DNA of 13,774 nucleotides from Bacteroidetes bacterium UBA6661 (GTDB lineage: Bacteria; Bacteroidota; Bacteroidia; AKYH767-A; OLB10): positions 9,398 to 23,171 of the forward strand of contig DKKR01000015.1 in NCBI GenBank assembly GCA_002455375.1, read 5' to 3'. Every line of letters starts with the position of its first letter. Positions within the stretch are counted from its first letter, which is position 1. Positions 7,258 through 13,774 of this stretch are shown here, piece by piece. The notes below the pieces were generated by a model. It did not search any database and was not told the origin of the DNA. It saw only the letters and a list, made by a program, of their open reading frames with translations. Position numbers and translations under genes: made by a program.

Positions 7258-9156
7258 TTATTTTGATTTTGAATTTATCTGAATAATGATTCCTGCTTTG
7301 TATGAATGTAAGGGCATTGGACGATTACGTATTGTCTCATAGTTTTCATCAAACAGGTTGTTGATTTTAAAGTAAAGTTGAAATTTTATTTTTTGTGCTG
7401 TCAGGCTGCATGCGGCATAAAATCCATGAAGCCAAAATGGTTCTAAATATTCAAGATTATCTGTTGTAGTGTAACGATAGCCTGAATACTGAATAGTATA
7501 TTTTACAATCAGTTTGTCAAATCCAATTGCTATACTTCCATTGCCGGAGTACATGGGTACATAAATTAATTGTTTGCCCACAGAAGCATCATTTTCAAAA
7601 CGGGCTTTTTCATTGGTGGCTTCAATATAATTTGTTGAAACATTTAAAGCAGCAAACCATTTTTGATAGTTGTATCGTATGTTCGTTTTTGTTTCTATGC
7701 CCTTGCTTTCTGTTCTGTTAAGATTTTGTGACGACCAATAACCATTTTCCGGCAGCCATATAATCTGATTTTTCATTTTCCTGTTAAAGAGTGTAATCTC
7801 AGTCTTTACATAGATGTTTTTTGCAATGTTGATTTCACTTAAACAAAGACCGATGTCGCCTGTTTTTCCTGATTCAGGTTCCAGATTTTTATTTCCACCC
7901 GGCTGCCAGTACAAGTCATTCAGGGTTGGATTGCGATAGACACTTGCAGCATTTAATTTCAAAGAAATGTTTTTAAACAATGCAATTTCTCCTCCTGCAT
8001 ACCAGGTAAATGGTGCTTGCTTGTTATCAATAAATTCTTTTCGGAATGATACTGATGGTTTTAATTTATTGTTAAAAAAATGTGCTGATTCACCAATGAA
8101 AAGTGCAAAAGAGTTTAATTGTGCTTCCTTTTTATATTCGTCTGCTGTTGCTGTGGTGTAATTGTTGTTTATTCCTGTATGTATTTCTCTGTGTTTGCCC
8201 AGATGAAATTTATATTCAGCTTCTGCCAGCAATGACTTTGCCTTGCTTGTTGCATTTATGTTCTTTAAGCTATCTGAATAATATATGTCCTGATTGAACC
8301 ATGCAGCACGAACAGCTAACTCTCCTTTAGGCAACTGTTGACGCCATTGCGAAGTGATTCTTAGATTGTCATCTTTCTGTTTGGCATCAGATGTTTGATT
8401 GAGTACCGGAGGAATTTGTCTGTTGAATTTATCAAGCCATGCAGCTATACTTAGTGTGCCATTTTTATTTATTCGGTAAACAATTTCGCTTAACACACCT
8501 TGTCCTTGAGTGCGTGCATGTTTTTGAAATTGCTTTTCAAGCGTGATAGAATTTTGAAAACGAAAATTATTTGACGAATAGTCGTTAAATGCTTTAAGAT
8601 TAAAGATCCATCTGTTGTTGCTATAGTTTGTTTTAAATGATTGTCGCAGCCACCCATAGCTTCCTGCACCAATATTTACTTCTGCATCAACTCCTTTATT
8701 AAAAAATGTAGCTGAATTGAGTAAAACGGCACCACCAACAGCACCACTTCCCCATTGTGCACTGCCACCACCATATTGCATACTTATTTTATCAGCAAAA
8801 AATTCAGGGATAACAGAAAGGTCTGTCTGCCCCAGCATAGGATTATTGATGTTGAAACCATTCCAGATTACTGCAGTCTGATTTGCATTACCACCTCTGA
8901 TAGTTGAAGAAGCTAATGAACCCGGTCCGTAATTTTTAATAATAACACCACTTTCGGCTGAAAGAAGGTCACTTAACGATTCAGTATTGAATTGCTTCAG
9001 GCTGATGCTGTCAATATTTTCAAATTTTATTCCCGGTGTAGCATCTTGTTGTCGCAATGCTTCAATATTAACTACCTTGATGTGAAAAGTATCTGTCTGC
9101 GCCTGAATATTGGTGCAAATGAGAAAAGAAATAAACAACAGATAATAGTTATACAT
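7258..9156 (-). CDS. btuB: BtuB-like TonB-dependent outer-membrane receptor for cobalamin
   Basis: Outer-membrane active transporter of 632 residues (E. coli BtuB precursor is about 614). A signal peptide spans 1-20 (IQAQ). It lacks the N-terminal carboxypeptidase-like domain of SusC-type receptors. The plug occupies about 45-150: SLSDLLSAESGVIIKNYGPG, TIRGGNANQTAVIWNG and QWGSGAVGGAVLL. The remainder is a beta barrel with alternating strands, containing YRNPTLNDLYWQPGGNKNLEPE and the late NLFDENYETIRNRPMP signature. It ends in NSKSK rather than a terminal aromatic residue. Cobalamin specificity rests on the riboswitch 145 bp upstream and the BtuG-like partner in the same operon. The ATG at 9156 gives an intact signal peptide and has no Shine-Dalgarno sequence. 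Energy would come from TonB-ExbBD, and inner-membrane import from BtuCDF encoded elsewhere. Confidence 0.9.
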   Translation of the reverse strand: MYNYYLLFISFLICTNIQAQTDTFHIKVVNIEALRQQDATPGIKFENIDSISLKQFNTESLSDLLSAESGVIIKNYGPGSLASSTIRGGNANQTAVIWNGFNINNPMLGQTDLSVIPEFFADKISMQYGGGSAQWGSGAVGGAVLLNSATFFNKGVDAEVNIGAGSYGWLRQSFKTNYSNNRWIFNLKAFNDYSSNNFRFQNSITLEKQFQKHARTQGQGVLSEIVYRINKNGTLSIAAWLDKFNRQIPPVLNQTSDAKQKDDNLRITSQWRQQLPKGELAVRAAWFNQDIYYSDSLKNINATSKAKSLLAEAEYKFHLGKHREIHTGINNNYTTATADEYKKEAQLNSFALFIGESAHFFNNKLKPSVSFRKEFIDNKQAPFTWYAGGEIALFKNISLKLNAASVYRNPTLNDLYWQPGGNKNLEPESGKTGDIGLCLSEINIAKNIYVKTEITLFNRKMKNQIIWLPENGYWSSQNLNRTESKGIETKTNIRYNYQKWFAALNVSTNYIEATNEKARFENDASVGKQLIYVPMYSGNGSIAIGFDKLIVKYTIQYSGYRYTTTDNLEYLEPFWLHGFYAACSLTAQKIKFQLYFKINNLFDENYETIRNRPMPLHSYKAGIIIQINSKSK

Positions 9157-9218
9157 GTGTTTGCTTGGTTTTTGTCAAGCATTTCTACATGCAGTGCAGT
9201 AAAAAAAAGTGAGGAATA

Positions 9219-9243
9219 ATACAACCTTTGTTTATGGTTGTAT
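9219..9243 (-). terminator. Candidate expression-platform hairpin in the btuB leader
   Basis: On the minus strand ATACAACC and GGTTGTAT form an 8-bp stem (extendable to 10 with one G-U) around a 9-nt loop. An eight-T tract (9201-9208) follows after about 8-10 bases, which is farther than in a normal intrinsic terminator. It lies between the aptamer and the btuB start, where the switch must act. Confidence 0.35.
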
Positions 9244-9256
9244 CAATACAGACTTC

Positions 9257-9275
9257 TGCTTTTAATGCGAAAGCA
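9257..9275 (-). other. Second hairpin in the btuB leader
   Basis: TGCTTT and AAAGCA form a 6-bp stem with a 7-nt loop between the aptamer and the hairpin at 9219-9243. It may belong to the riboswitch expression platform; no T tract follows. Confidence 0.3.
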
Positions 9276-9283
9276 TGGTCAAT

Positions 9284-9473
9284 GGCTGAATGAACAGCCT
9301 CAGTAAAGACAGATATCCTGGCTTGTAACTTTTATCTCTTTTACTTCCTACAAATATTGCAGTAAATACAGCAGAAATATGTTGATGCGTTACGTACAGT
9401 TGCGCTACAGCTCACGATTTTAACGTGATTCCCTTTTATATCTTCAGTTTTTAAACAGAAGAAACCTTTACCG
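9284..9473 (-). ncRNA. Cobalamin (adenosylcobalamin-type) riboswitch aptamer
   Basis: On the minus strand, P1 forms between CGGTAAA (9473-9467) and TTTACTG (9307-9301). GGTTTCTTC and GAAGA build the P2-like helix, followed by ATAAAAGGGAATC. A CACG/CGTG hairpin (P5-like) encloses TTAAAAT. The nearly invariant GAGCTGTAGCGCAACTGT core covers about 9413-9396, and the B12 box GCCAGGATATCTGTC is at 9322-9308. A GGCTG/CAGCC hairpin (9299-9284) directly after P1 is in the position of P13. These match the conserved cobalamin riboswitch consensus closely. It lies upstream of the btuB-like gene and is expected to lower expression of the whole four-gene operon when cobalamin is plentiful. Confidence 0.95.
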
Positions 9474-9502
9474 GTTGAAATGAATGAAAGAACTTTCTGC
9501 GG

Positions 9503-9510
9503 CAAATATA
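9503..9510 (-). promoter_or_regulatory. Probable promoter -7 element of the B12 operon
   Basis: On the minus strand TATATTTG is a perfect TAnnTTTG box. It lies 30 bp upstream of P1 of the riboswitch, so transcription should start near 9498. No TTTG -33 element is found at the usual distance. The box is 21 bp past the deoxynucleoside kinase stop codon. Confidence 0.6.
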
Positions 9511-9530
9511 AATAAAAAAATAGAAGATGC

Positions 9531-10151
9531 TTATTTGCTGAATAAACCGCTGAGTTCGGCTTGCACACGCTCGATAATCATTCCCAGATGTTCTTTGTTT
9601 TCAGCAAAGTTAATTTCATCAATATCAATAATCAGCAGCTTGCCAAGTTCATAAGTTGAAATCCAGGCTTCATAACGCTCGTTAAGTCGTTTCAGATAAT
9701 CAATACGTATATTATTTTCGTAAGGCCTTCCACGTTTTTCAATTTGCTTTACCAGAGCCGGAACAGTACCACGCAGATAAATCATCAAATCAGGTGGAGA
9801 AACAAAACTGTTCATCAGCTCAAACAACTGCTGATAGTTCTGAAAATCGCGTGTTGTCATTAACCCCATAGCATGCAGGTTAGGTGCAAAAATGTATGCG
9901 TCTTCGTAAATGGTTCTGTCCTGAATAATTGTTTTTGGATGCTTCTTGATTTTTAAAATCTGCTGAAAGCGGCTATTCAGAAAATAAATCTGAAGGTTGA
10001 ACGACCAGCGTTGCATGTCATCATAAAAATCGTTTAGATAGGGATTGTCATTCACGTCTTCGTAATGGGGTTCCCATTTAAACTGTTTTGATAATAAACT
10101 GGTGAGTGTAGTTTTTCCGGATCCAATATTTCCCGCTATTGCAATATGCAT
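9531..10151 (-). CDS. Deoxynucleoside kinase (dNK family)
   Basis: Cytoplasmic nucleoside-salvage enzyme that phosphorylates deoxynucleosides with ATP; 206 residues, a usual family length. The P-loop GNIGSGKT is at 7-14. Glu31 in HYEDV fits the catalytic base position, DRTIYED (78-84) fits the family's DRS/DRT motif, and KRGRPYE (139-145) fits the arginine-rich lid. This pattern groups with bacterial deoxyadenosine/deoxyguanosine kinases, but base preference cannot be read with confidence. The ATG at 10151 is two residues before the strand leading to the P-loop. The gene lies 117 bp after the upstream propeller-like gene, with a plausible promoter in the gap (near 10203-10230), so it is probably transcribed separately. 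Confidence 0.93.
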   Translation of the reverse strand: MHIAIAGNIGSGKTTLTSLLSKQFKWEPHYEDVNDNPYLNDFYDDMQRWSFNLQIYFLNSRFQQILKIKKHPKTIIQDRTIYEDAYIFAPNLHAMGLMTTRDFQNYQQLFELMNSFVSPPDLMIYLRGTVPALVKQIEKRGRPYENNIRIDYLKRLNERYEAWISTYELGKLLIIDIDEINFAENKEHLGMIIERVQAELSGLFSK

Positions 10152-10202
10152 ACAATTAAATCAATCTGGTTTTAAATAATATAGTTCTCAAAAAGTTGTG
10201 CG

Positions 10203-10230
10203 CTAAAGTAAAAAAAAATTCATTGGCAAA
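10203..10230 (-). promoter_or_regulatory. Candidate promoter of the deoxynucleoside kinase gene
   Basis: On the minus strand TTTG (10230-10227) is followed after 16 bp by TACTTTAG (10210-10203), one base off TAnnTTTG. The spacer is slightly short and contains an A/T run. A TTACGTAA palindrome at 10240-10247 lies just upstream and could be an operator or chance. Confidence 0.4.
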
Positions 10231-10268
10231 TGCAGTTACTTACGTAATAGCCTTTATTATTGACAGTT

Positions 10269-11057
10269 CTAATCTTTTTTATACGCTATCTGTATTATTT
10301 TATTATTGGCAAGCAGGTAAAAACGGTTATGAAACCATTTGATGCTACTAATGTTATTGATATCAGTTTTCAGTCTGGACGTTTCTAAATTAAGCTTCAG
10401 GTCAATAAAAATCAGTTCGTTATTTTCAGCATAAACCAACATGTTTTCGAGAAGCATTATACATGATGCATGTTTTGCATCAATACTTCTTACATAACTT
10501 CCCAGTCTGTCAAAAATTAAAATCCCTGAGTTGTTGTTCAGGCATGCCACCCATTTATCGTTGGCACACATACTCGTTATAGATAGTGGATTGTTTAATA
10601 ATAATGCCAACGGTTGTGTTTCAGCAATTTTCTGAAGTGTAAAATTATATTTAAAGAGTTGTTGTTGTGAGTGGTCATAACACCAAAATCCATCTGTAGC
10701 ATTGCAAACAGCTTTTATGTCATAGAAATTTTGTTCTCTTAAATTGATTACTGATTGCAAGGCTAATTTATTATCCAAAAAACTGACAATAGAAAATTCA
10801 TCAGCAAAAAGCATAATCCGCAGCGGGTCAATGGCATCAACATAGGTAAACCTATCCTGATTGTTATTGCTGTAAGTAAGCAAAATTCTTCCACTAGTAT
10901 CAGCCTTAAAAACTACACTTTCTTTTATAATATAGAGGTTGCCAAGGTTATCCATACTGAAAGCATCAGCACCATTCCAGATTTCATTTGTTTTTTGTTG
11001 CTGTGCAAAGGTGTTGCAGCTAATGACTATGATGAATAATGTTACAAAATATTTCAC
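10269..11057 (-). CDS. Exported propeller-like protein of unknown function
   Basis: Predicted secreted or periplasmic protein of 262 residues with a signal peptide of about 19 residues (MKYFVTLFIIVISCNTFAQ); Cys14 is not in a good lipobox, so it is probably cleaved by the normal signal peptidase. The rest has short repeated beta-rich units such as DNLGNLYIIKESVVFKADTS, GFWCYDHSQQQLFKYN, WVACLNNNSGILIFDRLGS and WFHNRFYLLANNKIIQIAY, suggesting a beta-propeller of about 5-6 blades. No catalytic motif is visible. It begins with GTG, overlapping the TGA of the GH3-family gene as GTGA, so the two are probably translated together. I do not recognise a named family; its role beside a GH3-type enzyme is unknown. 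Confidence 0.8.
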   Translation of the reverse strand: MKYFVTLFIIVISCNTFAQQQKTNEIWNGADAFSMDNLGNLYIIKESVVFKADTSGRILLTYSNNNQDRFTYVDAIDPLRIMLFADEFSIVSFLDNKLALQSVINLREQNFYDIKAVCNATDGFWCYDHSQQQLFKYNFTLQKIAETQPLALLLNNPLSITSMCANDKWVACLNNNSGILIFDRLGSYVRSIDAKHASCIMLLENMLVYAENNELIFIDLKLNLETSRLKTDINNISSIKWFHNRFYLLANNKIIQIAYKKD

Positions 11058-12571
11058 GACAGATTATTTTGAAAGCTTAATATTTCTTCAACAAATTTTC
11101 GATGGTTGGCAAGTCTTGGAACTTTATGTTGCCCTCCTAATTTTTTATTTTTTTCCATCCATTTATAGAAAGTGTTCTTAGGCATTTTATGTACAATAGG
11201 TTTGTTGAGTGTGATGTCTTTGAATCGTTTTGCCTCATAGTCGGAATTTACTTTTTTAAGCTCTTCATCAAGTGCCATAGTAAACTCATCTAAGTTTTCA
11301 GGCTCATCTGAAAATTCAATCAGCCACTCATGAGCGCCATTATTTTTCTTGCCGAAATAAACCGGTGCAGCAGTAAATTCGCGCACTGTTGCTCCTGTTC
11401 TTTTACCCGCTTCAGTAATTGCTTTTTCTGCATTGTCAATCACTAATTCTTCTCCAAATGCATTTATAAAATGTGCAGTACGTCCACTGATTTTTATTCT
11501 GTAAGGACTGATGGAAGTAAACTGAATGGTATCGCCTATTTTATAACGCCATAGACCAGCATTGGTTGTGATGACTAAAGCATATTGCTCTCCTGTTTGA
11601 ACTTCAGAAAGTGTCAGCGTTTTTGGATTTTCCTCATGCCAATACTTTTGAGGAATAAACTCATAATAGATTCCATAATCGAGCATCAGCAGCATTTCAT
11701 CAGAATCATTTCTGTCCTGAATACCAAAAAATCCTTCGGAGGCATTGTAGGTTTCTAAATACTGAATGCGTTTTCCGATAATTTGTTTAAACTGCTCTCT
11801 GTATGGCGTAAAATTTACAGCACCATGAACAAATAATTCTAAGCCCGGCCACACCTCTGCAATGGTTTTTTTTCCTGTTATTTCAAGAATTCTTTTTAAC
11901 AACACCAATGTCCAACTGGGCACACCAGAAATGTTAGTCACATTCTCCTTAATTGTTTCCTGTGCCATGCGCTCAATTTTTTCATCCCATTTATCCATTA
12001 GTGCAATATTCATTTCCGGAGTTCGCATTATCTGCACCCAGAATGGAAGGTTTTGAATCAGAATGGCAGAAAGATCACCGTAATAAGATTCGTTATGAAA
12101 TGAATTTATGCTGTGGCTGCCACCAAGCGAAAGCAGTTTGCCGTTGAACAGGAGGGCATCGGGGTTGTTGTTAAAATAAATTGAAAGCAAGTCTTTGCCG
12201 CCTTTGAAATGACATTCTTCCAATGACTCCATACTAACGGGAATAAACTTACTCCTGTTTGAAGTCGTTCCAGATGATTTGGCAAACCATTTTATTTCCG
12301 ATGGCCATAAAATATTTTGTTCACCTTTCATTATTCTTTCCACCTGTGGCTGTAATTGATCGTAAGTAACTACTGGTACGCGCTCACTAAAAGTCTTAAA
12401 GTTGTCAATGGATTGATACTCGAAATGCTCGCCCCATTGTGTATGCTCTGCTGTTGAAATAAGTTTTCTGAGCAACTCTTCCTGAACCTCGCATGGATAT
12501 TTCATAAAAAGCTCAATCTGATGCATGCGCTTTTTAATTATCCACCCCAATATCGAATTCAGTATTGCCAT
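11054..12571 (-). CDS. GH3-family acyl-adenylate-forming protein
   Basis: Cytoplasmic enzyme of 505 residues in the GH3 (auxin-responsive promoter) family. Plant members join amino acids to hormone acids through an acyl-adenylate; the substrates of the bacterial ones are largely unknown. Three adenylate-forming motifs are visible: SSGTTSNRSKFIP (99-111), YNASEGFFG (275-283) and WRYKIGD (341-347), with GR at 363-364 before the C-terminal domain. I start at the ATG at 12571 (MAILNSILGW), because homologues of this type begin with such a segment followed by KKRxHQIE. A TTG at 12631 opens the frame further upstream but lies inside a probable -7 promoter box. The gene is divergent from the aspartic protease and overlaps the downstream propeller-like gene by 4 bp. 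It is intact, with no missing motif. Confidence 0.9.
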   Translation of the reverse strand: MAILNSILGWIIKKRMHQIELFMKYPCEVQEELLRKLISTAEHTQWGEHFEYQSIDNFKTFSERVPVVTYDQLQPQVERIMKGEQNILWPSEIKWFAKSSGTTSNRSKFIPVSMESLEECHFKGGKDLLSIYFNNNPDALLFNGKLLSLGGSHSINSFHNESYYGDLSAILIQNLPFWVQIMRTPEMNIALMDKWDEKIERMAQETIKENVTNISGVPSWTLVLLKRILEITGKKTIAEVWPGLELFVHGAVNFTPYREQFKQIIGKRIQYLETYNASEGFFGIQDRNDSDEMLLMLDYGIYYEFIPQKYWHEENPKTLTLSEVQTGEQYALVITTNAGLWRYKIGDTIQFTSISPYRIKISGRTAHFINAFGEELVIDNAEKAITEAGKRTGATVREFTAAPVYFGKKNNGAHEWLIEFSDEPENLDEFTMALDEELKKVNSDYEAKRFKDITLNKPIVHKMPKNTFYKWMEKNKKLGGQHKVPRLANHRKFVEEILSFQNNLS

Positions 12572-12628
12572 ATCATACAGTGTTTTGCGAACGGAAAGAT
12601 AGATAAAATCCTTGCAACTTCCATTCTG

Positions 12629-12636
12629 CAAAATTA
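12629..12636 (-). promoter_or_regulatory. Candidate -7 element for the GH3-family operon
   Basis: On the minus strand TAATTTTG fits TAnnTTTG. It would give a start near 12624 and a leader of about 50 nt before the ATG at 12571. No TTTG -33 element is present at the expected position. Confidence 0.45.
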
Positions 12637-12705
12637 ATTCTTCAGCTTAAATGAACTTAATCAGTAATTAATTTCTTTAAGAAATGTTTGATGTACTTTC
12701 GTTGC

Positions 12706-13134
12706 ATGCAAAAATCAGCAATAGATTTTAGGTTAATAAAATTAGAGCGCAATGGTTATCATCCGGTATGCACTGTTACGATCAATCACAAAGATGCAAT
12801 AATGGTAATTGATACCGGTGCTTCACATACGGTGTTAGACAAAAAGCAGGCGGTGCGATTTCTTCCTGAAAGTAAAATAAAACTTTCTGAAGCTAAATCA
12901 TCAGGACTTGGAACCAACGATATGGGGAGTGCCTATGCTACTTTCGATTATTTTATACTTGGCGATTTGGCTTTACGCAGACGAAAAACTATCATTCTCG
13001 ACCTGGCACACATTAACCTTGCCTACGCAACAATGCAATTGCCATTGATAGATGGGGTTATTGGTTGCGACATCTTAAAAAAGTATAAGGCAAGCATCAA
13101 TTTTTCTACTAAAAAACTTGTAATTAACATCTGA
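12706..13134 (+). CDS. Small retropepsin-like aspartic protease
   Basis: Single-domain protein of 142 residues with the aspartic protease signature VIDTGASHTVLD (catalytic Asp36-Thr-Gly) and the partner segment DGVIGCDIL (117-125), which supplies the hydrophobic-hydrophobic-Gly element of the retropepsin fold. One such domain normally works as a homodimer. No signal peptide or membrane helix is seen, so it is probably cytoplasmic. The start is uncertain: ATG at 12706, ATG at 12691 and TTG at 12688 are in frame. I prefer 12706 because TACTTTCG (12694-12701) resembles a -7 box and would put transcription start near that ATG. The gene is divergent from the GH3 gene and precedes gyrB by 150 bp. 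Substrate unknown. Confidence 0.85.
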   Translation: MQKSAIDFRLIKLERNGYHPVCTVTINHKDAIMVIDTGASHTVLDKKQAVRFLPESKIKLSEAKSSGLGTNDMGSAYATFDYFILGDLALRRRKTIILDLAHINLAYATMQLPLIDGVIGCDILKKYKASINFSTKKLVINI

Positions 13135-13160
13135 TTTCTTTATATTAAAAGCCTTAAAAA

Positions 13161-13181
13161 CAGCGTTAATAACTTGCGCTG
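13161..13181 (+). terminator. Weak candidate terminator after the aspartic protease gene
   Basis: CAGCG (13161-13165) and CGCTG (13177-13181) form a 5-bp stem with an 11-nt loop, followed by CTTTGTT. The stem is short and the T tract interrupted, so support is weak. Confidence 0.25.
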
Positions 13182-13242
13182 CTTTGTTAAAAAAAACATT
13201 CATTTCCACACTGTTTTTATGAGATAGTAGCCTTTGTTTTTG

Positions 13243-13250
13243 TAAATTTG
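13243..13250 (+). promoter_or_regulatory. Candidate -7 element for gyrB
   Basis: TAAATTTG is a perfect TAnnTTTG box 34 bp before the gyrB ATG, implying a leader of about 30 nt. No TTTG is found at the standard -33 distance. Confidence 0.5.
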
Positions 13251-13284
13251 AACAATTATAATAAATGACAGTTTACTAAAAGTT

Positions 13285-13774
13285 ATGAGTGATCAAACAG
13301 TAGAAAATTTAGCTGAAATGGAAGTAAAGAATACTTATTCGGCCGACAGCATTCAGGTATTGGAGGGGTTAGAAGCAGTAAGGAAACGCCCGGCCATGTA
13401 CATTGGCGATGTTGGTGTAAAGGGGTTGCATCATCTGGTTTATGAGGTAGTTGACAATTCAATTGATGAAGCCCTTGCCGGACATTGCAAAAACATCAGT
13501 GTCACAATTGGAGAAGACAACTCAATAACAGTTAAAGATGATGGCAGGGGTATTCCTACCGAAATGCACAGCAAAGAAAAAAAGTCTGCGCTCGAAGTAG
13601 CAATGACAGTGCTGCATGCCGGTGGTAAGTTCGATAAAGACTCTTATAAAGTTTCCGGTGGATTGCATGGTGTTGGTGTATCTTGTGTAAACGCATTGAG
13701 TACACACATGCGCACAGAAGTGCACCGCAACGGAAAAATATATGTGCAGGAATACAGTATCGGAAAACCGCTTT
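13285..13774 (+). CDS. gyrB: DNA gyrase subunit B (partial, 3' end beyond the window)
   Basis: ATPase subunit of DNA gyrase, which introduces negative supercoils; only the first 163 codons are present. The N-terminal GHKL ATPase domain is intact as far as it goes: QVLEGLEAVRKRPAMYIGD, the N-box EVVDNSIDEALAG, the DDGRGIP motif and the glycine-rich lid GGLHGVGVSCVNALS. The Tyr in the YSADSIQVLEG segment corresponds to the N-terminal arm that inserts into the partner subunit's ATP site. The sequence reads as GyrB rather than ParE from the MYIGDVG and CVNALS segments, although ParE shares these motifs in part. The ATG at 13285 is preceded by a candidate promoter box at 13243-13250. The gene stands alone after a 150-bp gap. 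Confidence 0.96.
   Translation, partial: MSDQTVENLAEMEVKNTYSADSIQVLEGLEAVRKRPAMYIGDVGVKGLHHLVYEVVDNSIDEALAGHCKNISVTIGEDNSITVKDDGRGIPTEMHSKEKKSALEVAMTVLHAGGKFDKDSYKVSGGLHGVGVSCVNALSTHMRTEVHRNGKIYVQEYSIGKPL

Noticed and set aside
8490..8672. Short minus-strand frame inside the BtuB-like gene, and similar plus-strand frames elsewhere in it
   Set aside because: They are out-of-frame shadows of a convincing 632-residue TonB-dependent receptor with no recognisable features.
9190..9200. Tandem TGCAG repeat in the btuB leader
   Set aside because: Two 5-bp units are too short to distinguish from chance.
9341..9568. Minus-strand frame of 75 codons over the riboswitch
   Set aside because: It coincides with the conserved cobalamin aptamer, crosses the probable promoter, and overlaps the kinase gene end; the conservation is RNA, not protein.
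13522..13725. Minus-strand frame of 67 codons within gyrB
   Set aside because: Antisense shadow of the strongly conserved GyrB ATPase domain.

Overview
The window is AT-rich DNA from a member of the Bacteroidota. Evidence for this: the promoters fit the Bacteroidota TAnnTTTG -7 element, two proteins end in type IX secretion (T9SS) type A sorting domains, Shine-Dalgarno signals are mostly absent, tRNA genes lack an encoded CCA end, and the GyrB, GH3 and dipeptide-transporter proteins look like those of this phylum. Genus cannot be judged from the window; it could be a Chitinophagales-, Sphingobacteriales- or Flavobacteriales-type organism. I see no insertion sequence, phage gene or CRISPR array.

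Layout: (1) 1-3733, minus strand: a peptide/nickel-type ABC importer operon, with a lipoprotein substrate-binding protein, a DppB-type permease with an unusually large extracytoplasmic insertion, and the start of a DppC-type permease that leaves the window. (2) 3787-4219, plus strand: three tRNA genes, Ser(GCT), Pro(TGG) and Arg(TCT), behind a clear Bacteroidota promoter, with a hairpin terminator between the last two. (3) 4250-9510, minus strand: a vitamin B12 acquisition operon. A cobalamin riboswitch controls a BtuB-like TonB-dependent receptor, a DUF4465 protein with a T9SS sorting domain, a second T9SS-sorted surface protein, and a BtuG-like beta-propeller lipoprotein. The four genes are spaced by 2 bp or overlap. 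(4) 9531-12571, minus strand: a deoxynucleoside kinase, an exported propeller-like protein of unknown function, and a GH3-family adenylate-forming enzyme whose stop overlaps the start of the propeller gene. (5) 12706-13774, plus strand: a small retropepsin-like aspartic protease and the 5' part of gyrB.

The most interesting unit is the B12 operon. The riboswitch ties all four genes to cobalamin supply. The receptor and the BtuG-like lipoprotein match the known outer-membrane B12 capture pair of Bacteroides. The two genes between them have no established role and are built for export through the type IX system, so they are good candidates for extra cell-surface B12-handling parts. No inner-membrane BtuCDF importer is encoded here, so it must lie elsewhere in the genome.
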